From contig JBOHSA010000176.1 in NCBI GenBank assembly GCA_050732995.1, positions 1-19,285 on the forward strand: 19,285 nucleotides of DNA, in the 5' to 3' direction. Shown here in pieces: positions 8,346 to 14,657 of this stretch; the first letter of the stretch is position 1, and each line of letters opens with the position of its first letter. Under the pieces are notes generated by a model that did not search any database, was not told where the DNA came from, and worked only from the letters and a program-made list of their open reading frames with translations. The position numbers and the translations under genes are program-made. Source of the stretch: JBOHSA01 sp050732995 (GTDB lineage: Bacteria; Gemmatimonadota; Gemmatimonadetes; Gemmatimonadales; GWC2-71-9).

Positions 8346-9434
8346 ATGAGCTCCGCTTCCGTGGAAAAGCGCCAGGTCGTCCGCTACGCGTTCTACAGGC
8401 TCGACTCCGCGTGGCGGCGGCTGCCCGGCGAGCGCCAGGCCGGGGCGAAGCTCGAGTTCGGCGAGGCGATCGAGAGCTTTCACGGCCGCCTGCTGCTGCG
8501 GCCCTACGGCCTGGTGGGGCTCCGGGGCGACTGCGACTTCCTCTTGTGGCAGGTGGCTGAAGGCCTCGATGCGCTCGTGGCCCTCCAGACCGCCCTGAAC
8601 CGCACCGACCTGGGCGCGTACCTCTCGATCCCGTACAGCTACCTGGCCATGACTCGTCGCTCGATCTACGCGTTCGCCGATGACCTGCACGCCGCGTCCC
8701 GGCTCGTCATCCGGCCCAGCGCCGCCCGCTATCTCTTCGTCTATCCGTTCGTCAAGACCCGCGCCTGGTACTCCCTCCCCAAGCCCGAGCGCCAGCGCAT
8801 GATGGACGAGCACGTGCGCGTGGGACGGAAGTATCCGACCATCCGGCTCAACACGACGTATTCCTATGGGCTCGACGACCAGGAGTTCGTCGTGGCGTTC
8901 GAGGGGGACGACCCGGCCGAGTTCCTCGACCTGGTCATGGAGCTGCGCGAGAGCGAGGCGTCGTCCTATACGCTGCGCGACACGCCCACGTTCACCTGCG
9001 TGCAGATGTCCTTGTGGGACATGCTGGACACGCTGGGCGGCGCGGGCTCGGCCCAGGCGGTGGCCCGGCGGCCGGCGGGCGCCGACGGCTTCACACCGGT
9101 CAGCTCGCTCGCCGATCTCCCGCCGGGCACGAGCAAGCGCGTGTACGCCGCGGGCGAGGCGGTGGCGTTGTTCAACGTCTCCGGCACGGTCTACGCCGTC
9201 TCCAACCGCTGTACCCATGCCCGCGCCAGCCTGAGCGAAGGCCGGGTGGACCCGGCCAGTTGCGTGGTGACCTGTCCCTGGCACGAGGGGCGGTTCTCGC
9301 TCGAAACGGGACAGGTGGTGAGTGGCCCGCCCGTGCTGCCGCTGCCCACCTACCGGGTGAAGCTCGAGGGCGAGACGATCCTCATCGCCCCGGACCCTCG
9401 GATCGAGGCGCGCGAGCCGACGGTTGCCGGCTGA
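8346..9434 (+). CDS. hemQ: coproheme decarboxylase (HemQ/ChdC) fused to a Rieske [2Fe-2S] domain
   Basis: The protein has 362 residues. Residues 1-225 are a chlorite-dismutase-family HemQ domain, which converts iron-coproporphyrin III (coproheme) to heme B by peroxide-dependent oxidative decarboxylation. Aligned by eye to Firmicutes ChdC, the catalytic Tyr is Y133 (VYPFVK), with K137, R119, and the proximal heme ligand H156 (DEHVRVGRKY). GLDDQEFVVAFEGDDP is the family's later signature. Residues 245-350 form a Rieske ferredoxin domain with C289-x-H291 and C310-x2-H313 (RCTH and CPWH). The usual HemQ has no such domain. It heads a tight cluster with hemE, hemH and hemY. No good Shine-Dalgarno sequence precedes the ATG; a TAGATT box 7 nt upstream would allow a leaderless transcript. 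The Rieske part could feed electrons or sense iron-sulfur or redox state; that is inference. Confidence 0.9.
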   Translation: MSSASVEKRQVVRYAFYRLDSAWRRLPGERQAGAKLEFGEAIESFHGRLLLRPYGLVGLRGDCDFLLWQVAEGLDALVALQTALNRTDLGAYLSIPYSYLAMTRRSIYAFADDLHAASRLVIRPSAARYLFVYPFVKTRAWYSLPKPERQRMMDEHVRVGRKYPTIRLNTTYSYGLDDQEFVVAFEGDDPAEFLDLVMELRESEASSYTLRDTPTFTCVQMSLWDMLDTLGGAGSAQAVARRPAGADGFTPVSSLADLPPGTSKRVYAAGEAVALFNVSGTVYAVSNRCTHARASLSEGRVDPASCVVTCPWHEGRFSLETGQVVSGPPVLPLPTYRVKLEGETILIAPDPRIEAREPTVAG

Positions 9435-10449
9435 CGGTCGGTTTCTGCGGGGGTGCCGCCGGGAGCGCACCGACGTCACGCCGGTGTGGTTCATGCGCCA
9501 GGCGGGGCGCTACCTCCCCGAATACCGGGCGCTGCGACAGCGCCACTCGCTGCTCGTGCTGTGCCACGCGCCGGAGCTCGCCGCCCAGGTCACACTGCAA
9601 CCGGTCGAGCGGCTCGGCGTCGACGCCGCGATCCTGTTCGCCGACCTCCTGCTGCCGTTCGAGGCGCTGGGCCTGGGGCTCTCGTTCGCGGCCGGCGAGG
9701 GCCCACGCATCGAGCGGCCGATCAAGACCGCCGCCGACGTGGCGCGACTGCCACCCGTCGATCCGGCGAGCGACCTGGGCTACGTGCTCGAGGCGGCCCG
9801 CCTCGCCCGGGCCGCGCTGCCGGCCGACATCCCCCTGATCGGGTTCGCGGGCGCCCCGTTCACGCTGACGAGCTACGCCATCGAAGGCGGCGCGACCCGC
9901 ACCTTCGAGCTGACCAGAGCGTTCATGCGCCGGACACCCGACACCTGGCATCGGCTTCTGTCCCGGTTCGCCGAGCTGTCGGGGAGGTTTCTCGCCGCGC
10001 AGGCCGCGGCGGGCGCGCAGGCGCTCCAGCTGTTCGACAGTTGGGTGGGGTGTCTCACCCCCGAGGAGTACCGCACGTTCGTCCAGCCGCACAGCCGGCG
10101 CGCGTTGGTGCTCGCCGCCGCGGCCGGAGTTCCCGTGATCCACTTCGGCACCGGGACCGCCCCGTTCCTCGAGGACTTCGCGGCCGCCGGAGGCGACGTG
10201 ATCGGCGTCGACTGGCGGATCCCGTTGGACGAAGCCTGGGACCGGATCGGCCCCACCAAGGCGATCCAGGGGAACCTCAACCCCGCCGCGCTGCTCGAGC
10301 TGCCGGAGGAGCGGGAGCGGCAGGTGCGCGACGTGCTGGCGCGGGCGGGTGGACGCCCCGGCCACATCTTCATCCTCGGCCACGGCGTGCTGCCCGAGAC
10401 GCCGCCCGACGCGCTGCGCGCCGTGGTGGACCAGGTGCACGGTGCCTAG
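9424..10449 (+). CDS. hemE: uroporphyrinogen III decarboxylase
   Basis: The cytosolic enzyme removes four carboxyl groups from uroporphyrinogen III to give coproporphyrinogen III, the branch point of the heme routes. It has 341 residues, normal for the family. The signature TPVWFMRQAGRYLPEYR is at 19-35, and the catalytic Asp is D74 in ILFADLLLP. Later conserved blocks are GAPFTLTSY, FGTGTAPFLED, GVDWRIPLDEA, QGNLNP and GHGVLPETPP. The start is TTG at 9424, overlapping the hemQ end by 11 bases; the family N-terminus (GRFLRGCRRE) begins just after it and no better start is available. Confidence 0.95.
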   Translation: MPADGRFLRGCRRERTDVTPVWFMRQAGRYLPEYRALRQRHSLLVLCHAPELAAQVTLQPVERLGVDAAILFADLLLPFEALGLGLSFAAGEGPRIERPIKTAADVARLPPVDPASDLGYVLEAARLARAALPADIPLIGFAGAPFTLTSYAIEGGATRTFELTRAFMRRTPDTWHRLLSRFAELSGRFLAAQAAAGAQALQLFDSWVGCLTPEEYRTFVQPHSRRALVLAAAAGVPVIHFGTGTAPFLEDFAAAGGDVIGVDWRIPLDEAWDRIGPTKAIQGNLNPAALLELPEERERQVRDVLARAGGRPGHIFILGHGVLPETPPDALRAVVDQVHGA

Positions 10450-11353
10450 CCCGTTCGTGGTGCTGCTCATGGCGTACGGCGGGCCGGACAGCCTCGACGA
10501 CGTGGAGCCGTACCTGCTGGACGTGCGGGACGGCCGGCCCACGAGTCCGGAGCTGGTGGCAGAGATCCGTCAACGCTACGCCCGGATCGGCGGCCGCTCC
10601 CCCATCCGCCGGCTGACCGAGGCCCAGGCCGCCGCCCTCGCCCGGAAGACCAGCCTGCCCGTGTACGTTGGGATGCGGCACTGGCATCCGTTCATCCGGG
10701 AGACGGTGGACACGCTCGTCGGAGCGGGGTATGGCCGCGTCCTGGGGATCGTGATGGCGCCCCACTACTCGTCCCTGTCGGTGGGGGCGTACGAGCGGAA
10801 GCTGCTCGAGGCGGCGGACGGCCGGCTCGAAACAGCGCTGGTGCGGAATTGGGGCGAGCATCCACTGTTCCTCGAAGCGATGACGGACCGGGTGCGTCAG
10901 GCGTTGCAGCGATTCCCCTCAGCGCGCCGTGTCCAGGTGGTTTTCACCGCGCACAGCCTCCCCGAGCGCCTGCTCACCCCCGGCGATGCCTATGCCGCGG
11001 AGCTGGAGGCCAGCGGAGCCGCCGTTGCTGCACGAGTCGGCATCGCGGCCTGGCACTTCGCCTACCAGAGCGCGGGCGCCACGGCCGAGCCGTGGCTCGG
11101 GCCGGATGCGGGCGGGGTGATCGAGCGGCTGGCGCGGCAAGGGCAGCGTGATGTCCTCATCGTGCCGATCGGCTTCGTGTGCGACCACGTGGAGATCCTG
11201 TACGACGTGGACGTGGAGTACCGTGCGCTAGCGGACCGGCTCGGCGTCCGGCTCGAGCGCACGGCGTCCCTGAATGACGATCCCACGCTGATCGCCTGCC
11301 TCGCCGACCTGGTGCGCACCGAGGCCGCCGGGCGGGGCTGGACTCGCACGTGA
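10442..11353 (+). CDS. hemH: ferrochelatase, probably coproporphyrin ferrochelatase
   Basis: The enzyme inserts Fe2+ into a porphyrin. With HemQ in the same operon the substrate is likely coproporphyrin III, giving coproheme (CpfC). It has 303 residues from GTG at 10442, which overlaps the hemE stop by 8 bases; the open frame continues upstream only as a shadow of hemE. Conserved residues are H171 in VVFTAHSLPE and E251 in GFVCDHVEILYDVDVE, the metal-site pair of the family. The N-terminal FVVLLMAYGGPDSLDDVEPYL is typical. No C-terminal [2Fe-2S] Cys cluster is present. The stop overlaps the hemY start (GTGA). Confidence 0.93.
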   Translation: MPSPFVVLLMAYGGPDSLDDVEPYLLDVRDGRPTSPELVAEIRQRYARIGGRSPIRRLTEAQAAALARKTSLPVYVGMRHWHPFIRETVDTLVGAGYGRVLGIVMAPHYSSLSVGAYERKLLEAADGRLETALVRNWGEHPLFLEAMTDRVRQALQRFPSARRVQVVFTAHSLPERLLTPGDAYAAELEASGAAVAARVGIAAWHFAYQSAGATAEPWLGPDAGGVIERLARQGQRDVLIVPIGFVCDHVEILYDVDVEYRALADRLGVRLERTASLNDDPTLIACLADLVRTEAAGRGWTRT

Positions 11354-12429
11354 CGACGGTCGTGGTGGGCGGCGCCGGGATCGCGGGACTCGCCGCCGCC
11401 TGGGAGCTGAAGCGCGCGGGAGTGGACGCGATCGTGCTCGAGAGCGAGCGGCGCGCGGGCGGCGTCATCGTCACCGAGCGGCCCGAGCCCGGGTGGATCG
11501 TGGAGGGAGGACCGGACGGGTTCCATGCGTCGGATTCGGCCATCCCGGAGCTCGCGGCGGAGTTGGGGATCGCCGGCCGCCTGATCCGGGCCGCGACGCG
11601 CGGGACCTTCGGCTGGGACGGAACGGGCTTCCATCCCTTGTCGGGGCTCGAGGCGGCCGAGCTGCTCGGTATCGAGGCACGGGCGATCGACCCCAAGGCC
11701 GGCTACCAGTCGTTCGCGGCGGGAATGGAAGAGCTGGTCGAGGCGCTCGTGCGGGCCGTCGTCCCCGCGATGATGCGTGTCGGCGTGACCGCGGCCCATC
11801 GGACCGCGCGCGGATTCCGCGTCAGCGCCGCCGGCGGCGGCGGGGGGACGGAGTGCGATGGCCTGGTCGTGGCGCTGCCCGCGTACGCCGCCGCGCGGCT
11901 GTTCCCGGGGCTCGACGGCCGCGTGCGCGCCCTCCTCGAGGAGGTGCGCTACCGGCCGAGCGTCACGGTGTCGCTCGCGTATGCGCGGGACCAGGTCCGC
12001 GAACCGCTCGACGGGACGGGGTTCGTCGTGCAGCCGGGTGTGGCGTCGCCGCTCCGGGCGTGCACGTACGCGTCTGTGAAATTCCGCGGGCGCGCGCCGG
12101 AGGGCGCCGTCTTGCTGCGGGCGTTTCTCGCGCCCGGCATCGAAGCGGCGGCCACAACGGCGCACGAGGCTCTGGCGCGGATTCTGGGCATCGAGGGGCG
12201 GCCGCGCTGGGCCCGGGATTTCGACTGGCCGCGAGGCTTGCCCGACCGGCGCGGCGGCGAGCACGAGCGCGCGGCGTGGCGCGCCGAGCTCGACCGGCGC
12301 ATCGAGCGGCTGGGACCGATCGCGCTCGCCGGCGCCGCCTACGACGGGCCGGGCGTCTCGGCCTGCGTCAGGTCGGGGCGGGCAGCGGCGCGGCGCGTGC
12401 TCGCCGCTCTGGGCGCACCAGCGGCATGA
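11350..12429 (+). CDS. hemY: short coproporphyrinogen/protoporphyrinogen oxidase (HemY/CgoX family)
   Basis: This FAD-dependent oxidase oxidises coproporphyrinogen III (or protoporphyrinogen IX) to the porphyrin. The 359-residue protein has an N-terminal FAD-binding motif GGAGIAGLAAAWEL, the GG-doublet region ESERRAGGVIVTE, and the C-terminal FAD motif YDGPGVSACVRSGRAAA. The family usually has about 450-470 residues. Here roughly 90-100 are missing between FHPLSG (near 98) and GYQSFAAGMEELVEAL (near 118), where the helical substrate-binding domain normally lies. The frame is intact on both sides of the junction. The start is GTG at 11350. Its 3' end overlaps the convergent monooxygenase gene by 62 bases. 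The oxidase assignment rests partly on operon context, since other amine-oxidase-type flavoproteins share the fold. Confidence 0.85.
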   Translation: MTTVVVGGAGIAGLAAAWELKRAGVDAIVLESERRAGGVIVTERPEPGWIVEGGPDGFHASDSAIPELAAELGIAGRLIRAATRGTFGWDGTGFHPLSGLEAAELLGIEARAIDPKAGYQSFAAGMEELVEALVRAVVPAMMRVGVTAAHRTARGFRVSAAGGGGGTECDGLVVALPAYAAARLFPGLDGRVRALLEEVRYRPSVTVSLAYARDQVREPLDGTGFVVQPGVASPLRACTYASVKFRGRAPEGAVLLRAFLAPGIEAAATTAHEALARILGIEGRPRWARDFDWPRGLPDRRGGEHERAAWRAELDRRIERLGPIALAGAAYDGPGVSACVRSGRAAARRVLAALGAPAA

Positions 12430-13441
12430 CCTCCTCGGCGAACCGCTCCATCTCCTCGAGCTGAGGACTGAACTGCAGCAGCACGAGGTTCGCGCCCGCC
12501 CGCTCGAACTCCAGCAGTCGCTCCGCGACCTGCTCCGGCGTGCCCACGAGCCCCGACTTGAGCCCGCGGTTCGACACCGAATAGTCCGCCAGGCTCACGC
12601 GCTGCTCGAGCTGGGTGTTGGCGAGCCACTGCTCGTAGTTGGCGTAGCCCGCGGCGCTCTGGCGCACGTCCGTGATGCGGGCGATCTCCCGTTGGGCGGC
12701 GGCCTCGGTCGCCCGGCAGGCGACGTAACCCGAGACGCCGAAGGTCAGGGGCGGGAGGCCGCCGCCCAGGCGCTCGCGCCGCTCGCGCATGTCGGCCACC
12801 TTCGCCGCGATGCGCTCGGGCGGGTCGCCGTGCATCAGGTAGCCGTCGCACGCGCGCGCGATCAGCGCCTTGGCCGCGGGCGACTCGCCGCCGGCGTACA
12901 GCGTCGGCCGCGGGGCGCGCACCGGCTTGGGCTCGAGCGCGGCGTTGTCGATCGTGTAGTACGTGCCGGCGAAGCTGTACCGCGGCCGCGACCACAGGCC
13001 GGTGACCACCTCCAGCCATTCGGCCGCGCGGGCGTAGCGCGTGTCGTGGCGATCGAAGGCCACGCCGTACTGGCGTGCTTCCTCCTCCCACCAGGACGCG
13101 ACGACGTTGAGCGAGAGTCGGCCGTGGGCGATGTGGTCGATGTTCGCGGCCTGCTTGGCGAAGAGCGCCGGCGGGTGGAAGGTCGGGCGCACGGCGACCA
13201 TCAGCTCGAGCCGCTCGGTGACCGCCGCGAGCGCGGCGGCGGTGGTCCAGGCATCGAGCGAGGGGGCGTCCGGCCCCCGGATGTCGTTCAGGTTCAGCTC
13301 GGCGACGAGGGTGAGGTCGAAGCCGAGCCGCTCGCTGGCGCGCGCGAGCCGGCGGACGTAGCGCCAGCTCGCTTCCATGCCCTCGTCCGGCACGTTGCGC
13401 AGCCAGCCGCCGAACACGGGGAGCCAGTAGCCGAAGCGCAT
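12368..13441 (-). CDS. LLM-class FMNH2-dependent monooxygenase (SsuD/SfnG-like)
   Basis: This 357-residue luciferase-like TIM-barrel enzyme belongs to the bacterial two-component flavin monooxygenases. The start MRFGYWLPVFGGWLRNVPDE, the core segments FAKQAANIDHIAHGRLSLN and ASWWEEEARQYG, and the block DRHDTRYARAAEWLEVV match the alkanesulfonate (SsuD), dimethylsulfone (SfnG) and pyrimidine (RutA) monooxygenase group. Such enzymes use FMNH2 from a separate reductase, and none is encoded here. Many members release sulfite or sulfinate from organosulfur compounds, which agrees with the cysteine-codon leader in front of this operon; the actual substrate is unknown. Its ATG overlaps the stop of the ATP-grasp gene (ATGA), so the two are made together. 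The 3' end runs into hemY on the other strand. Confidence 0.88.
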   Translation of the reverse strand: MRFGYWLPVFGGWLRNVPDEGMEASWRYVRRLARASERLGFDLTLVAELNLNDIRGPDAPSLDAWTTAAALAAVTERLELMVAVRPTFHPPALFAKQAANIDHIAHGRLSLNVVASWWEEEARQYGVAFDRHDTRYARAAEWLEVVTGLWSRPRYSFAGTYYTIDNAALEPKPVRAPRPTLYAGGESPAAKALIARACDGYLMHGDPPERIAAKVADMRERRERLGGGLPPLTFGVSGYVACRATEAAAQREIARITDVRQSAAGYANYEQWLANTQLEQRVSLADYSVSNRGLKSGLVGTPEQVAERLLEFERAGANLVLLQFSPQLEEMERFAEEVMPLVRPERRARAAPLPAPT

Positions 13442-14379
13442 CACCGGGCCTCCCGCTCGAGGTAGTCCACGAGACGCGGCACGGGATCGAACCCGACGAC
13501 GCGGGGGGCGTCGGCCACGAAGTTGGACAGCGCGTTGATGTCGTAGAAGTAGAGCCGGCCGTCGCGGGTGTCGATCACGTACTCGACGCCGCCCACTTCG
13601 ATCTTCGCCGCGGCCGCGATCCGCTCCACCGCCGTCACGATCTCGGGCGGCGGCTCGTAGCCTTCCACGCGGAGCCCGTTGCGCGCCGCGTCCGCGGGGC
13701 AGGCGGTGCGCGCGAGGTCCGCGCCGTCGGTCGTTTGGCACACGTCGGCGGGGCAGAGGTTGAACGTCTCGCCGTCGGAATAGATCCGGATCGCGTAGAG
13801 GAACCGGCCGCCCAGCACTTCCACCCGCGTGATGCGCTGCGCCTCGGCGGGGATGAACTCCTGCACCAGCGCCGTATGGTCCGGGCCGAAGTCGAGCTGC
13901 TCGGCGGCCGCGGCCTGGGCGAGCGCCTCGGGCGTGTCGAACCGCACTATTCCAGCGCCGCTGCCGCCGATGTTCGGCTTGACCACGACGGGAAAGCGGA
14001 AGCCAGCGGCCGCGTCGGGGACTTGCCCCGCGTGGTTGACCACCCGGGCGCGCGGGGCGGGGAGGCCGAGGCAGGCGAGGAGCGCGAGCTGGCGGGCCTT
14101 CGACGTCTCCAGGGCGAAGGCCTCGGTGCCGTTCACCACCCGGACGCCGTGGCGCTCCAGGTGCGCCAGGAACTGCTGCGTGTAGAACACCCCATTGCCG
14201 TGGCCCCGGAGCCAGGCCGACGGGCTCATGCGATTGAACACGAGCCGGTAGGGGGGCCGCTCGACCGGGTCGAACTGATGCTGCGCCGCGTGGAGGCGGA
14301 CGTGCGGGGTGCGGCGCCGGTCGAGCTCCGCGAACAGCGGCCGGAACCAGTCCGGGTGCTCGTAGTAGATCGCGATCAT
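13441..14379 (-). CDS. RimK-like ATP-grasp ligase
   Basis: This 312-residue cytosolic ATP-grasp enzyme would join a carboxylate, as acyl phosphate, to an amine or thiol nucleophile. The ATP-binding loop is FPVVVKPNIGGSGAGIVRF (129-147). LVQEFIPAE follows at 171-179 and RVEVLGGRFLYAIRIYS at 185-201. The Mg/ATP site near the end is YFYDINALSNF, with D280 and N282. The N-terminal domain (1-90) lacks motifs I recognise, and its substrates cannot be deduced. AGGAG at about 14386-14390 gives a strong ribosome binding site for ATG 14379. Immediately upstream lie a 9-G run, an intrinsic terminator and a cysteine-rich leader ORF. Coupled to the monooxygenase gene, it may act on a sulfur compound or its carrier; that is inference. 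Confidence 0.88.
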   Translation of the reverse strand: MIAIYYEHPDWFRPLFAELDRRRTPHVRLHAAQHQFDPVERPPYRLVFNRMSPSAWLRGHGNGVFYTQQFLAHLERHGVRVVNGTEAFALETSKARQLALLACLGLPAPRARVVNHAGQVPDAAAGFRFPVVVKPNIGGSGAGIVRFDTPEALAQAAAAEQLDFGPDHTALVQEFIPAEAQRITRVEVLGGRFLYAIRIYSDGETFNLCPADVCQTTDGADLARTACPADAARNGLRVEGYEPPPEIVTAVERIAAAAKIEVGGVEYVIDTRDGRLYFYDINALSNFVADAPRVVGFDPVPRLVDYLEREAR

Positions 14380-14390
14380 CTCGGTCTCCT

Positions 14391-14399
14391 CCCCCCCCC
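14391..14399 (-). repeat. 9-G homopolymer (sense to the minus-strand operon)
   Basis: C9 on the plus strand is G9 in the leader RNA, placed between the terminator T run and the AGGAG ribosome binding site of the ATP-grasp gene. Confidence 0.7.
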
Positions 14400-14443
14400 A
14401 AAAAGCGATCGGCCGCGACTCTGGAGCTGGGAGTCGCGGCCGA
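14400..14443 (-). terminator. intrinsic terminator in the leader of the ATP-grasp operon
   Basis: A perfect 13-bp GC-rich stem (14431-14443 with 14409-14421), a 9-nt loop, then on the minus strand TCGC and five T (14404-14400). It works only in the minus direction, as no T run follows on the plus strand. It lies about 20 nt before the ATP-grasp start, so it ends transcription inside that gene's leader. It could also serve tkt upstream. The 5' arm has an alternative partner at 14502-14525. Confidence 0.8.
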
Positions 14444-14561
14444 CCGGTGTTGGTGCGAGGGCGCTAGGCCCTCAGTTTTCGGATCATCCCGTCATCGTGC
14501 GCACCGCGGTCGTCCGCTCTCCCAGGAGGCACATGGGACAGCAGCAACAGAGGTGGCGCAT
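14409..14561 (-). promoter_or_regulatory. candidate cysteine-responsive transcription attenuator
   Basis: Reading the minus strand, the order is: four consecutive Cys codons (14549-14538) in a short ORF; segment 2 (14525-14502), still in that ORF; a small 6-bp hairpin (14473-14457); segment 3 (14449-14427); segment 4 (14421-14409); and a T run. Segments 2 and 3 can form 20 Watson-Crick pairs in blocks of 7, 4, 6 and 3 with small loops. Segments 3 and 4 form the 13-bp terminator. The two structures exclude each other. A ribosome stalled on the Cys codons would leave segment 2 free to pair with 3 and let transcription continue; a ribosome that moves on would disrupt it and allow termination. 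This is the logic of amino-acid attenuators; polycysteine leader ORFs doing this are known in mycobacteria. Function here is inferred from sequence only. Confidence 0.7.
14484..14561 (-). CDS. polycysteine leader peptide
   Basis: A 25-codon ORF encodes a peptide starting MRHLCCCCPMCLLGERTT, with codons TGT TGC TGC TGT then CCC ATG TGC. An in-frame ATG at 14582 would add seven residues. Neither start has a Shine-Dalgarno sequence, so a leaderless transcript is possible; a weak promoter-like pair (TTGCGG, 18 nt, TAGCTT) lies ahead of 14582. It lies in the gap between tkt and the ATP-grasp gene. Its product is expected to matter only through its translation, which would report charged tRNA-Cys levels to the downstream attenuator. 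Confidence 0.6.
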   Translation of the reverse strand: MRHLCCCCPMCLLGERTTAVRTMTG

Positions 14562-14657
14562 GGACAGACGGGCGAAGGTCATCGTGCGGGTGGAAGCTAC
14601 TCGCAGGGGGCGGAGGACCGCAATGCTGAAGAAGCACGCCGCCAGCCTCCACTTCAT

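Noticed and set aside
8012..8347. Minus-strand ORFs over the repeat before hemQ, with translations such as NAECGMR
   Set aside because: They are read-through of the 7-bp ATGCGGA repeats and carry no protein-family features. The same applies to the first 33 codons of the frame ending at 16702.
8346..9040. True chlorite dismutase rather than HemQ
   Set aside because: Heme-operon context and the Tyr/Lys/His pattern of coproheme decarboxylases fit HemQ. The position equivalent to the proximal His of chlorite-degrading enzymes (LYHSTG) is not His.
14457..14473. Small hairpin GAGGGC/GCCCTC as a separate terminator for tkt
   Set aside because: The stem is only 6 bp and no T run follows on either strand; more likely a local structure inside the leader.
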